Position numbers and translations under genes: made by a program. From Pirellulaceae bacterium (lineage in GTDB: Bacteria > Planctomycetota > Planctomycetia > Pirellulales > Pirellulaceae): a stretch of 42,534 nt of DNA. The DNA lies in the NCBI GenBank assembly GCA_023382975.1, contig JAHDXO010000077.1, forward strand, positions 1 through 42,534, read 5' to 3'. The notes below the pieces were generated by a model that saw nothing but the letters and a program-made list of their open reading frames with translations, did no database searches and was not told the DNA's origin. Within the stretch, counting starts at the first letter, position 1; the number at the start of each line of letters is the position of its first letter. Shown here one piece after another: positions 33,647 to 42,331 of the stretch.

Positions 33647-35932
33647 CTATCTCTCGAAGTTCTTTCGCTCTGCCTGCCGAAACACGTCCTTCCCCTGCAG
33701 CGCGGCGAAGGTCCCCGCTACGGCGCTGACGCTCTGAACCTCTCCCTTCACCGTGTCCACGTACAGATACCGCGCATCGGTGCTCAGGCCTCCTGCGGTT
33801 ACCGTCTGGCCGTCCGGATTGCTCACCAGCCACTCCGTGCGGTCCGTGTCGAAGGTGAAGTTGAGCACCGTGGTCTTCAGCGTATCGAGCAGGACGTGGA
33901 TGCCGTCGGCGCCGGCGGTCCCCAGCAGGTCGGCGGTGCGAGCTGCGCCCGGGGCGTTGGAGAGCGTCTTCTTCATGCTGGGCGCGTGGGGATAATAAAC
34001 CTGCGTGAACAGCAGCTTCTGGCCCGGCTGGGTGACGCCGCGCCAGACGTAGCGCAGTTGGGCGGGCACGTCCCCGGATCGCGAGTCCGCCGCGGTGCGG
34101 TCGATCACCTGCAGCCGGCAACCGGCCTGCGGGGTGAAGTAGACCAGCAGGTCCTGCGGCGGGGTGTGCAGACTCACATTGGCTCGCGGCGCCGTGAAGA
34201 AGGTGTTGGCCCACGTCGCGCCGATCTGCGGACCGACGTTCTGCGTGTTCCAGACCGGACCGACCTGGACCAGGAAGCCCTCCTGGAACTCCGGGATGTC
34301 GCGTGCCACCAGGAACCGGTTCTTGATGAACAGGAACTCGCGCGTCGCCTGAATGGGGAACCCCTGGTAGTCGCTGACCGTGACGGTCGCAAAGGTCGCC
34401 GCGCGCAGGTCCTGGAAGTCGAGGATCTGTACGTTCTGGTAGTAGCCGTCGGCCAGCGCCGGATCGGTGTTGAAACGCAGTGGCGCGGTGCCGCCGAGAT
34501 CCTCGACGGCCAGACGATTTTCGTCGGAGGATCCCTTGGCCGAGAAGGTCTGGGTCAGGGGCGCCCCCCAGCGCGTCATGCCGACAATGCCCGGCACGTT
34601 CAGCGGGTCGTGCCGCGGGAACAGGTCCACCAGGGCGAAGAAGTTGCCGGGATTCCACCCGCTGCGCAGCACCAGCTTGGCCGGCATCGTCTTGTCCGTC
34701 ACGATCAGCCCGCAGCAGACTTGGGCCTTGTCCGGCCGAGGGTCGAGGTCCTTCAGGTACTTCGTGGCCGCAGCCTTGTTGCGCAGCCGCAGCGTCTCCT
34801 TGCGGTAGAGAATGCGCGATCCTGCTTCCGGCGCCACCGGCTTGATGCTGTCGTCGGCCAGCAGGTACGCGACGGCGATTGCCTCGGTGCTGCCCGGCCC
34901 GGCGAGGAGATGGTGAGTCTGGTATCGATCCTGCTGATAGAGCATGTTGTTCATCAGCTTGTGGGCGGCGAAACGGTAACGCCCGTCACGGGTGCGCGTC
35001 GCCAGCAGTTCCAGCATCCAGATGCGCTGGCCCTGGCTGCTGTTCCAGCCACCATGCGCGCCGTAGGGACAGATGGCGCCGTCGGGTGTGACCTCCCACA
35101 TCATCCGCTCCCAGGTCTCCTTCATTTGCGGATCGGTGAAGACCTCTTGCCGACCCAGGACCTCCGCGCCGAGCATAAGCGGGAAAACGGCGCCGTAGTA
35201 GTATCCGGTATCGTTTGGCGGGTTGTCGCGGTAGGGCCAGAAGTCGCCCCAGACTTGCTCGCTGTAGGCATTCCACTCGGCCGCCTCGGGAGCTTCGGGA
35301 TACCAAGCGGCCGCAATCGCCTTCATCATCCCCTCCCCCTGCGCCCGGTGCATCGGCCCGCGCCAGAAATCCTCCGGCGTGTCCCAGACATGGATGTTGC
35401 GGTTCATGAACAGGATCATGTCCTTGAACCACTCGTCTTTCTGCGGGTCGAGCAGGCCGCCCTGGGCGAGATACCGGGCATAGAGGCCGATCAAAGTCGG
35501 CTCGTGCATGTAGTTGCTGTGCCAGCCGGTCTTGGCGGTCTCGTCGCGCATCCACCGGTCGTAGTCGTGGAGCATGGTGAGACAAGCTTCACCGTAGCGG
35601 GGCTCTTTGCTCTGCACGTACTTGGCCAGCACGGGCATCAGGTGCCGCGGACCGTAGACCCCGTGCTTCGGGTTGTCCGCGTAGCTCAGGTGCCCGGAGT
35701 CCTCGATCCATTTCATGTAGGTGTCCCGATTGACCGGCTGTTCCTTCCAAGGCAGGTGACGGGCATCAGCAGCGACCTGGTTGTACCGGTCCAGGTCCTG
35801 CATGTAGAGCGTCGGCGGGCCCACACGCTCGACCGGCGGAGCGGAGCCGTCCGGCGCCACGCGAAATTCGCCGGCCAAGGCGGTCCAGGCGAGCAGGACG
35901 CAGACAGTGAACAGGGGCAGTTTCGTTGACAT
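33647..35932 (-). CDS. Exported heparinase II/III-like toroid/sandwich protein
   Basis: A 761-residue protein with a signal peptide (1-20). Its first half is rich in W, Y and H with helical repeats (HLPWKEQPVNRDTYMKWIED, HSNYMHEPTLIGLYARYLAQ, TPEDFWRGPMHRAQGEGMMK), resembling an alpha-toroid. The second half is a beta-sandwich (GNFFALVDLFPRHDP, VVDRTAADSRSG-like strands). The layout is that of heparinase-type polysaccharide lyases, but family and substrate are not assigned. CAGGAG upstream supports ATG 35932. It is the first gene of the operon, which then runs 11 bp to the next gene. Confidence 0.75.
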   Translation of the reverse strand: MSTKLPLFTVCVLLAWTALAGEFRVAPDGSAPPVERVGPPTLYMQDLDRYNQVAADARHLPWKEQPVNRDTYMKWIEDSGHLSYADNPKHGVYGPRHLMPVLAKYVQSKEPRYGEACLTMLHDYDRWMRDETAKTGWHSNYMHEPTLIGLYARYLAQGGLLDPQKDEWFKDMILFMNRNIHVWDTPEDFWRGPMHRAQGEGMMKAIAAAWYPEAPEAAEWNAYSEQVWGDFWPYRDNPPNDTGYYYGAVFPLMLGAEVLGRQEVFTDPQMKETWERMMWEVTPDGAICPYGAHGGWNSSQGQRIWMLELLATRTRDGRYRFAAHKLMNNMLYQQDRYQTHHLLAGPGSTEAIAVAYLLADDSIKPVAPEAGSRILYRKETLRLRNKAAATKYLKDLDPRPDKAQVCCGLIVTDKTMPAKLVLRSGWNPGNFFALVDLFPRHDPLNVPGIVGMTRWGAPLTQTFSAKGSSDENRLAVEDLGGTAPLRFNTDPALADGYYQNVQILDFQDLRAATFATVTVSDYQGFPIQATREFLFIKNRFLVARDIPEFQEGFLVQVGPVWNTQNVGPQIGATWANTFFTAPRANVSLHTPPQDLLVYFTPQAGCRLQVIDRTAADSRSGDVPAQLRYVWRGVTQPGQKLLFTQVYYPHAPSMKKTLSNAPGAARTADLLGTAGADGIHVLLDTLKTTVLNFTFDTDRTEWLVSNPDGQTVTAGGLSTDARYLYVDTVKGEVQSVSAVAGTFAALQGKDVFRQAERKNFER

Positions 35933-35967
35933 GACGTTCTCCTGACTCAAGGAGGGTGAGGGCGTTC

Positions 35968-35995
35968 ATGGTAACCACTTGCCACGAATGATCAA
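35968..35995 (-). promoter_or_regulatory. Candidate promoter of the secreted-enzyme operon
   Basis: On the minus strand TTGATC (35990-35995) and TACCAT (35968-35973) are 16 bp apart, and the first gene of the operon starts 36 bp downstream at 35932. Each hexamer matches four of six consensus bases. The region is also close to decayed sequence, so this is tentative. Confidence 0.25.
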
Positions 35996-36019
35996 CGGTC
36001 CGTTCGCGGCACGGGTGGC

Positions 36020-36325
36020 TTGTCTTCGCTGGCCGGTGATACGGGCTTCGACTCGGGTGGCATTCGTGTCGACCTCAACAATGCGTATCTCGCCAAGCGG
36101 GACATCCACGGTATCATAGTCGAGTTGCTTCGCGCCGGACATGTCGTGCTCCGCCTGGACAGCCCGGAGCCGATCACCGACCGCCCGTTTCGCGAGACGA
36201 ACGCGATGACCTGTTTTTCGACCGGGTTCCTGTTCCACAGGAAGGCCGACCTCGGCGACGCCCCGCCCCTGCTCCGTGGCGAGTACGCGGACGACGACCA
36301 CGTCGGCCGGCCCAACTGGCTTGAG
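36020..36325 (+). other. Open frame of unknown origin fused to a DUF1016 relic
   Basis: A plus-strand frame reads IRVDLNNAYLAKRDIHGIIV, LDSPEPITDRPFRETNAMTC and so on, with a balanced composition rich in D, E and F. It looks more protein-like than the opposite strand. It runs without a stop into a DUF1016 N-terminal piece. No family was recognised. It may be the remains of a gene that fused to the DUF1016 relic by deletion. Confidence 0.3.
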
Positions 36326-36674
36326 ATGACCTGCTTCGGCAAGTTCCTGGACTGGGGCACCGGCCGGATCGTCGACGAACGCCAGCAGCGCGAGGGCTGG
36401 GGCGCGGCCGTCATTCCCCGACTGGCCCGCGAACCAGGCCCATGCTCAGCACGGCAGGGCGGTCTCGAACTTCGCCGCCTTGCTCCCGGCGCCGCAGTCG
36501 GACCTAGCCCAGCAGACGCTCAAGGATCCGTACATCTTCGACTTCCTCACGCTGACCGAGCCGTTCCACGAGCGCGAACTCGAAACACAGCTCGTCCGCG
36601 ATGTGGAGAAGTTTCTGCTCGAACTGGGCCGACGCCTGAAGCTGTGTGAGCCTCGTCGCCCAGTACCTGCCTGA
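36326..36674 (+). pseudogene. DUF1016 (YhcG-type PDDEXK) nuclease relic
   Basis: Two pieces of one family lie in different frames. First is the N-terminal signature DWGTGRIVDERQQREGWGAA followed by VIPRLA. Then, after a deletion of roughly 80 residues and a frame change near 36415, comes NFAALLPAPQSDLAQQTLKD, PYIFDFLTLTEPFHERELET and QLVRDVEKFLLELG, ending early at 36674. DUF1016 proteins are predicted nucleases often found with restriction or toxin systems. This one lacks most of its catalytic domain. Confidence 0.72.
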
Positions 36675-36741
36675 TCGCGACCGGGCGGCTATGCTCCGCA
36701 CCTACGTCGCGACGCGGGGGGAAAAGGACAGGTTTTCCACT

Positions 36742-36770
36742 TTGGCCAACCCCTGACTGTCGCGTACAAT
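36742..36770 (+). promoter_or_regulatory. Promoter for the VapB-like antitoxin
   Basis: TTGGCC (36742-36747) and TACAAT (36765-36770) are separated by exactly 17 bp. A small ACAA-TACGGG-TTGT inverted repeat (36766-36779) overlaps the -10 element and could be an operator for autoregulation. The start codon is at 36802. Confidence 0.45.
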
Positions 36771-36801
36771 ACGGGTTGTGTGGTTGAAGAGAGGAGGGGT
36801 C

Positions 36802-37062
36802 ATGATCCAAGCTTTGATCCATGAAGGTCGCGTCGAAGTCCAGGAACCTATCCCCGCGTCGTGGGAAGGGCAGACGGTCCACATCGTTCCGCTCACGCCG
36901 GATGATCCGCTCCCGGATCTCGAAGATCGGTTGACGGCCTTGCATCAGATGGGCCCGGCGGAGTTCGAGCCCGGCGAACGCGAGCAGATACGCGCACAAC
37001 TCGGTGAACTGGATCGCGTCAGTGCCGCTGCACTGGCGGCGATTGAAGGCGGACGGCCATGA
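36802..37062 (+). CDS. VapB-like antitoxin of a type II toxin-antitoxin pair
   Basis: An 86-residue protein starting MIQALIHEGRVEVQEPIPAS, with a short beta N-terminus (as in SpoVT/AbrB or VapB-like DNA-binding antitoxins) and an acidic helical C-terminus (REQIRAQLGELDRVSAAALA). GAGGAGGG lies before ATG 36802. Its stop overlaps the start of a PIN-domain ORF as ATGA, the usual order antitoxin then toxin. Because the toxin is truncated, this is probably an orphan antitoxin. The assignment rests on length, context and the partner, not on a strong motif. Confidence 0.65.
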   Translation: MIQALIHEGRVEVQEPIPASWEGQTVHIVPLTPDDPLPDLEDRLTALHQMGPAEFEPGEREQIRAQLGELDRVSAAALAAIEGGRP

Positions 37063-37139
37063 ATCGGTATCTGCTGGACACGAATCATCTGTCCGCCTAT
37101 CTCGACCGATCTACTCCCCCGCGCGCTACGTGGGGATAG
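37059..37139 (+). pseudogene. Truncated VapC-like PIN toxin
   Basis: The frame MNRYLLDTNHLSAYLDR is the classic first strand of a VapC toxin, with the catalytic aspartate in LLDTN. After 26 codons it stops at 37139, whereas intact VapC proteins have about 130 residues. No later piece of the family was found in 37140-37296, which shows nothing else. The start overlaps the antitoxin stop by 4 bp. Confidence 0.75.
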
Positions 37140-37296
37140 TACAATTCGGCATGTGGCTGCTGCGTCCGCGAGTTCTGGCAGACGGGAACCCTGGTGACCA
37201 ACTGCGCGCACCGACACCCGTACTAGGCGGAACGCGAAGTGCCCAACGATGTTGGTGGTAATCCTCCTGCAGAGAAGCTGCCTGTGTTGATTGACT

Positions 37297-37480
37297 TCAG
37301 AGCTTGAAACGTGCGTGACCCCACAAGCAATGCGTGAGCATGATCTTGCCGGGCACGTCATTGACCGGCCCACGGGAAACATCGCGGTGGTCACCGTCCG
37401 CTTCGAATCTCGGGTCGCCGTTGGTCACGCCGACCAGAGCGGCGATGTTTCTGCCGGCGGAGCCGCCTGCGACGGTGATC
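37297..37480 (-). pseudogene. Tail of a CBM9-like protein
   Basis: The minus-strand frame ends PVNDVPGKIMLTHCLWGHAR and then FKL before a stop at 37297. This parallels the end of the 14362 pseudogene (VNDVPGEIMPTPNLWGVARF). Only this C-terminal segment remains. It follows the GH95 gene directly, and the GH95 stop at 37479 may lie in sequence that belonged to this lost gene. Confidence 0.6.
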
Positions 37481-39875
37481 AAGGCGGGGGCGACGTCGTC
37501 TGTCTCCGCGTTGTTCCTGCATCCGTAGCCAGGTGGCGATCGAGAACCAGTGTCTCGTCGGGCTGGAGCGCGAACGTGGCCACTCGCTGGCCCAGCCGGA
37601 CCGTGCAGGACCCGCCGCGAGGACTGCGGAGGGTGGCCTGTTCGAGTTGGCCGGACTTCCACATCAGGTCGACCTTGTAATCACCGCGGGCCCGCAGGCC
37701 GCGGACATGCCCGTCGGCCCACTCCGCCGGCAGCGCGGGGAGCAATTCGATTTCTCCGGTATGGCTTTGCAACAACATCTCGGCGATACCGGCCGCACCG
37801 CCGAGGTTCCCGTCGATTTGAAATACCCCGCTCGTCCTGCTACGTGGGTGGGTGTCGAACAAGTTGGGCGAGGTACACCGCTGAAGCAAGGCCAACACGG
37901 CATCGTGGGCCAACTGCGCCTCGCCCAAGCGCGACCAGAGGTTGACCGTCCACGCCAGGCTCCAGCCGACGTTGTTGCTGTTGCTGAGTTGGACTTTGTC
38001 GGCGACCTGGCCGCTGCTGAGGCGATACGCCAGCGACTTGTGTGCGGCCTCGGCCAGAGCGGGCGAGGTGCGGGGCGTGATCTGCCAGCCCGGATGCACC
38101 GCGTACAGGTGCGACACGTGCCGGTGTCCCCGTTCCCGTTCGCGAAATTCCTCCTGCCATTCCAACAGCCGCCCGTCGGAGCCGATGTTCGGCCCAGCCA
38201 GGCGGGGGCGGGCGGCCTTCAGTTCGCGAACGAACGCATCGTCGATCTGCAGCACGCTGGCGGCCTCCAGGCAGTTGTCCCACAGTTCGGCGATGATCTG
38301 CTGGTCCATCGCCGGCCCCATGCACAGCCCCTGGGCCGAGCCGTCCGGCGCGATGAACACGTTCTCCGGCGACATCGAGGGCCCGCTGACCAACCGTCCG
38401 GTTCTCGGATCCTCGACAAGCCAGTCCAGGAAGAACTCGGTCGCCTCGCGCAGCACGGGATACGCCCGACCGGCCAGATACTCCCGGTCGGCCGTGAATC
38501 GGTAGTGCTCCCACACGTGCTGGCAAAGCCACGCGGCGCCCACCGGCCAGACGTTCAGCCCCTTGGCCGGGCTGGAGAAAAAGTTGCCGTTGGTGCGATG
38601 CGAGACGACAAACCCGCGGCAGTCGTACACGTCGCGGGCCGTCTTCCGCCCCGGCTCGCGGAGCCGCTCGATCAGTTCCAACAGCGGCTCGTGGCACTCG
38701 CTGAGATTCCCCACCTCGGCCAGCCAGTAGTTCATCTGCACGTTGATATTGAAGTGGTAGCCGCAGAACCACGGCGGGTTGAGTTCCTCGTTCCACAGGC
38801 CCTGGAGGTTGGCCGGCATGGTTCCCGGGCGCGAGGAACTGATCAGCAGGTACCGGCCGAATTGGAAGTAGAGTTCGACCAACCCCAGGTCGGCCTCGCC
38901 GGCGCGCACTCGCTCGATCCGCTGGTCGGTGGGCAGCGGCGAGGGCTGTGCGTCGCCCAGCTTCAGCTCGACCCGCCGGAACAGGCGGCGGTGGTCGGCC
39001 AAGTGCTCGGCAAGCAGCGCCTCGTACGACTGGCCTGCCGCCCGGTCCAGTTGCTCGCCCGGCGCCGACTCCCAGTCATCCTGCCGGCGGAAGTCCGTCG
39101 CGGCTGCCACCAGCAGCGTGACGGCATCGGCCGATTCCACGTGGAGCGCGCCGTCGGCCTCGGATACCTCGCCCCCGTCCGCTACCACCCGCAGCGCGGC
39201 GATGAACCGCACGCCCGCGGTCGGCTTGCCCTGGTCCGCCTGGCCGCGGAGGACCAGGCCGTTCTTCCCGCTCGATGCGCTGGTGGCGTCCTCCTTCCGG
39301 CCGAGGCTGGCACGGAACGAGATCCGGCCGGGCTGATTGCAGCCCAGGCGGACCACCAGCACCTGCGCCTGCGCACTAGCAAACACCTCGCGGGTGAAGA
39401 CCGCGCCGTCCTGCTGAAAACGGACGCAGGCCACGCCGCGGTCGAGGTCCAACTCGCGGTGATACTGGGTGACCTCGCCGCCGCTGGAGAACTTCAGCAC
39501 CAGGTCGCCCAGCGGTTGATACGCCCCCAACGGCCGATCCCCCAGCAGCTCGCGTGTGACGAGAGCTTGGGCTTTGGCATGCTCCCCGGCAAACAGCAGG
39601 CGACGGATTTCCGGCAGGTGCCGGTGAGCGCCGACGCGATCGTAGTCCGAGCGGTTGCCTGACCAGACGGTGTCCTCGTTCAGTTGGAGTCGCTCCTCCT
39701 CAACGCCGCCATAGACCATTGCGCCCAGCCGTCCGTTGCCCACCGGCAGCGCCTGCAACCAGTCCTCAGCCGCTTGGCGATACCAGAGCCGGGATCCCGG
39801 CGCAGGACTCTCCTGGGCAAGCACCAACGTCGTAGAGAGCGTGATTGCCAGTAACAAACATGTGGAACGGGTCAT
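37479..39875 (-). CDS. Exported glycoside hydrolase family 95 alpha-L-fucosidase
   Basis: A 798-residue enzyme of the GH95 family, inverting alpha-1,2-L-fucosidases and related alpha-L-galactosidases. It has a signal peptide (1-20) and the N-terminal WYRQAAEDWLQALPVGNGRL, GAMVYGGVEEERLQLNEDT. The catalytic asparagine pair N376/N378 is in CGYHFNINVQMNYW. The general acid candidate is E504 in MSPENVF, and the aspartate D688 is in QIDGNLGGAAGIAEML. These correspond to N421/N423, E566 and D766 of the bifidobacterial enzyme. The last roughly 15 residues (TTRRQTTSPPP) are low-complexity and may be scar sequence. It is preceded by a tiny ORF and an FAD oxidoreductase. Confidence 0.94.
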   Translation of the reverse strand: MTRSTCLLLAITLSTTLVLAQESPAPGSRLWYRQAAEDWLQALPVGNGRLGAMVYGGVEEERLQLNEDTVWSGNRSDYDRVGAHRHLPEIRRLLFAGEHAKAQALVTRELLGDRPLGAYQPLGDLVLKFSSGGEVTQYHRELDLDRGVACVRFQQDGAVFTREVFASAQAQVLVVRLGCNQPGRISFRASLGRKEDATSASSGKNGLVLRGQADQGKPTAGVRFIAALRVVADGGEVSEADGALHVESADAVTLLVAAATDFRRQDDWESAPGEQLDRAAGQSYEALLAEHLADHRRLFRRVELKLGDAQPSPLPTDQRIERVRAGEADLGLVELYFQFGRYLLISSSRPGTMPANLQGLWNEELNPPWFCGYHFNINVQMNYWLAEVGNLSECHEPLLELIERLREPGRKTARDVYDCRGFVVSHRTNGNFFSSPAKGLNVWPVGAAWLCQHVWEHYRFTADREYLAGRAYPVLREATEFFLDWLVEDPRTGRLVSGPSMSPENVFIAPDGSAQGLCMGPAMDQQIIAELWDNCLEAASVLQIDDAFVRELKAARPRLAGPNIGSDGRLLEWQEEFRERERGHRHVSHLYAVHPGWQITPRTSPALAEAAHKSLAYRLSSGQVADKVQLSNSNNVGWSLAWTVNLWSRLGEAQLAHDAVLALLQRCTSPNLFDTHPRSRTSGVFQIDGNLGGAAGIAEMLLQSHTGEIELLPALPAEWADGHVRGLRARGDYKVDLMWKSGQLEQATLRSPRGGSCTVRLGQRVATFALQPDETLVLDRHLATDAGTTRRQTTSPPP

Positions 39876-39973
39876 TGCTGCGATGCCGTATTAAAGGAAG
39901 TCTGTTCCAAGTCTTCAATCGCTCGCCGGACTGATTCCGGGTTAACGCCGTCGAGCACGGTGAGGGGGCTCAT
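39872..39973 (-). CDS. Small ORF overlapping the GH95 start
   Basis: A 33-codon frame, MSPLTVLDGVNPESVRRAIE followed by DLEQTSFNTASQQ, starts 13 bp after the FAD oxidoreductase stop. Its stop overlaps the GH95 ATG as ATGA. GGAG lies about 10 bp before its start. Spacing and coupling look deliberate, as for a leader or coupling ORF. It may instead be a leftover end of a deleted gene. No homolog is known to me. Confidence 0.4.
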   Translation of the reverse strand: MSPLTVLDGVNPESVRRAIEDLEQTSFNTASQQ

Positions 39974-39985
39974 GCTGTGATGCTC

Positions 39986-41812
39986 CTACGCCGGTTCGTA
40001 GCCGATCAGCCGCCGCAGTTCGTTGATGTGCCGCTGGGCGACTTCGCGCGGCGTGGCGCCGTGTTTCTTGCACAACGCGGCGGCGTAGCCGGTGGCAATG
40101 CCCATCTGGCCGCAGGTCTTCATCACGCGCGGGCCGGCCAGGCCGATATGCGAACAACTGAAACAGCGGCCCGCCATCATCAGATTGGCGATGTTGCGCG
40201 AATAGAGGCTGCGGAACGGAATGTAGTACAGGCCGCCCGTCTTGTAGAATAGCGCCTTGGAAAGGAAGTCCGACGGCGATCCGGTCTCGGTGACTTGGTA
40301 GTGCGAATCGATCTCGCGCCGCTCCTCGACCACCGCGTCGGGAAACTCGCGCCGCTGCGCCATGTCTTGCATCGTGTAGATGTGGTCGCCCATCAGTCGG
40401 CGGCTCTCGCGCTTGCCGCCGACGTAAGCCACCCATTTCAACGCGACGCTGGCGTTCTGCGGGTCTTGCTTGGCGTTGGCAAACGAGCCGTAGATGGCCC
40501 GCAGCAGGTGGTCGCGGATACGTTCCGCGTCGTCAATCTGGTTCAAGTGATTCGCCGAGTATTCCCAATACCACTCGCCGTTGATCGCCTTGTGTTCCTT
40601 GGCCACCGGCATCGCCCACGGCACGGCGGGAAACTCGCTCGGCTGGTCGCTCTTCTCGGAGTTCCAAAGCACGCTCGTCCCCATCACGCGGTTGTCGGGC
40701 CGGGCGGGACTCCACAGGTCGCCGTGCGTGTCCCAAAGCTCGCCGAACTCCGTGTGCGCCTCGCGTCCGTAGCGGCACTCCGCGCCGCCCCAATAACCAA
40801 GCCAGCCATCGCCGGTGGCGTCAATGAACACCGGCGCGCGGAACCGCCGGATGAGGCCCGTCGTCACCTCGCGCGCCTCGACGCTGGCGATGCGGTCGCC
40901 GGTTTTCTCCAGGCCGATGGCGATGTGATTGGCGAACAGGCCGACGCCCGATTCCTGCATCGTCGCCTCGCGTTTCTGCTGGGCGAGGATCGCGTCGGCG
41001 TGACCGTTGGGATAATGCGGCGTGTCGATCGTCCCGATGATCTTCGCGCCTTTGCCGGGGATGCCGATGGTGTGGACGCGGATCTCCTCGCTCGCATTGC
41101 CGCCGAACAGCGGGCGGTCCTGAATGAGCGCCACGTCGAGTCCCTGGGACCTCGCAGCCAGCGCCGCAGCGCAGCCGGAAATCCCGCCGCCCACGATGAC
41201 GACGTCAAAGTGCTGCTCCGTGATCTCGCGGTCCGCGCGCCCGGCCAGTCGGTCCTTCCAGGCGGCCAGTTCGCGCAAGCCCTCGTTCGGCAGATCGGGC
41301 GACGCGCCGCGGTCGAAATAAATCGCATCGCAGCGGCCGTCAAAGCCGGTGAGGTCCTCCAGTTCCACCTCCACCGCCCCGCGCGACGCGATCTCGACCG
41401 TGCCGCCCTTTTGCCAATGCCACCGCTCGCCCTCGGCGCCGAACTCCATCGCCAGCGGCGCGCCGCCGACGCGGAGCTTGAAGCGGCCCGGCGCCGCCCA
41501 TTCGCCGGGGCACCAGTTCCGGGTGCGCACCCGGACATGCCACGTGCCGGCCTCCGGAAACACGACTTGGGTCCCGGCGTTGGCGACCGGCTTGCCCATG
41601 CCGTGCGCCAGCAAGTAGCAGCCGCCCATCTGCTGATAGTGCTGCGTGTCGAGTTTCCAACCGCCCGGCTTCGCAAAGGCGGTCGCCTCGACGAGCACGC
41701 CGGAGTTGTCCGCGCGCGCCGGCTCGGCGCCAACAACGTAGCGAAAGGGAACGGCCGAAGTCAGCCCGACGCCGCCCACGATGCGAATGAAGGTCCTTCT
41801 GTCCAGGTTCAT
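39986..41812 (-). CDS. Exported FAD-dependent oxidoreductase (FAD_oxidored type)
   Basis: A 608-residue protein with a twin-arginine-type leader (DRRTFIRIVGGVGLTSAVPF). It has an N-terminal beta-sandwich (about 35-170, WHVRVRTRNWCPGEWAAPGR), then the FAD-binding Rossmann motif VVIVGGGISGCAAALAA (204-220), the FIDATGDGWLG motif and a C-terminal NLMMAGRCFSCSHIGLAGPR, MKTCGQMGIATG. This family is common in planctomycete and Bacteroidetes glycan loci. Its substrate is not known; oxidation of a sugar or an uronic acid is a guess from context. It lies upstream of the GH95 gene in a likely operon. Confidence 0.9.
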   Translation of the reverse strand: MNLDRRTFIRIVGGVGLTSAVPFRYVVGAEPARADNSGVLVEATAFAKPGGWKLDTQHYQQMGGCYLLAHGMGKPVANAGTQVVFPEAGTWHVRVRTRNWCPGEWAAPGRFKLRVGGAPLAMEFGAEGERWHWQKGGTVEIASRGAVEVELEDLTGFDGRCDAIYFDRGASPDLPNEGLRELAAWKDRLAGRADREITEQHFDVVIVGGGISGCAAALAARSQGLDVALIQDRPLFGGNASEEIRVHTIGIPGKGAKIIGTIDTPHYPNGHADAILAQQKREATMQESGVGLFANHIAIGLEKTGDRIASVEAREVTTGLIRRFRAPVFIDATGDGWLGYWGGAECRYGREAHTEFGELWDTHGDLWSPARPDNRVMGTSVLWNSEKSDQPSEFPAVPWAMPVAKEHKAINGEWYWEYSANHLNQIDDAERIRDHLLRAIYGSFANAKQDPQNASVALKWVAYVGGKRESRRLMGDHIYTMQDMAQRREFPDAVVEERREIDSHYQVTETGSPSDFLSKALFYKTGGLYYIPFRSLYSRNIANLMMAGRCFSCSHIGLAGPRVMKTCGQMGIATGYAAALCKKHGATPREVAQRHINELRRLIGYEPA

Positions 41813-42158
41813 GGTGGTTGCCTTTCTAATGGTCGATAGCTCTGGTTCTGTCGCCGGGCTCCAACTCGTAAGGTGTCTTCACATTCTGGAAGATGTCGTC
41901 TTTCATTGTCGCGGTTCCCCGAGCCCACGAGGTACGGGCCGTCGAGCAGGGGCTTCCACCGCAGCTAGAGATTACTATAGCTGGCAATTCTTGCCAAGAG
42001 TCAGAGCAATTCTCGTGAACGGAGTGTCGGCCGCAATCCGTGCAACGGCCGAGGTGTCAGCAGCACGCACGGAAGGGCCGCCTGCTGCAGTGGCGGCACG
42101 CAGCAAACCGGCGCGTTTGGGTTTGTCGTCCCACGAGCCGCCGCGTATCCGAGAAAAG

Positions 42159-42182
42159 ACCCCGTCCCCTCGCTCACGGGGT
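42159..42182 (-). terminator. Hairpin with T-rich tail on the minus strand
   Basis: ACCCCGT and ACGGGGT pair around a 10-base loop. On the minus strand the stem is followed by CTTTTCTC. It could terminate a minus-strand gene beyond the right edge, or be a dispersed repeat, since the loop has the same CCCCTCG string as the nearby tandem repeat. Confidence 0.3.
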
Positions 42183-42307
42183 TGAATTACGCGAGACGGT
42201 CAAGGATGTCAGGCGACACAGCAGAAGCGGTTCCGTGACGCAAGCCGCCCGGCATTTCCATTCCATCCGAGCTGTCACGCCACATTCGACCTCCGAGAAT
42301 AGAACTC

Positions 42308-42331
42308 CGTCCCCTCGTTCGTCCCCTCGTT
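42308..42331. repeat. 12-bp tandem repeat, two copies
   Basis: CGTCCCCTCGTT occurs at 42308-42319 and exactly again at 42320-42331. A near copy, CGTCCCCTCGCT, is at 42163-42174. Confidence 0.85.
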
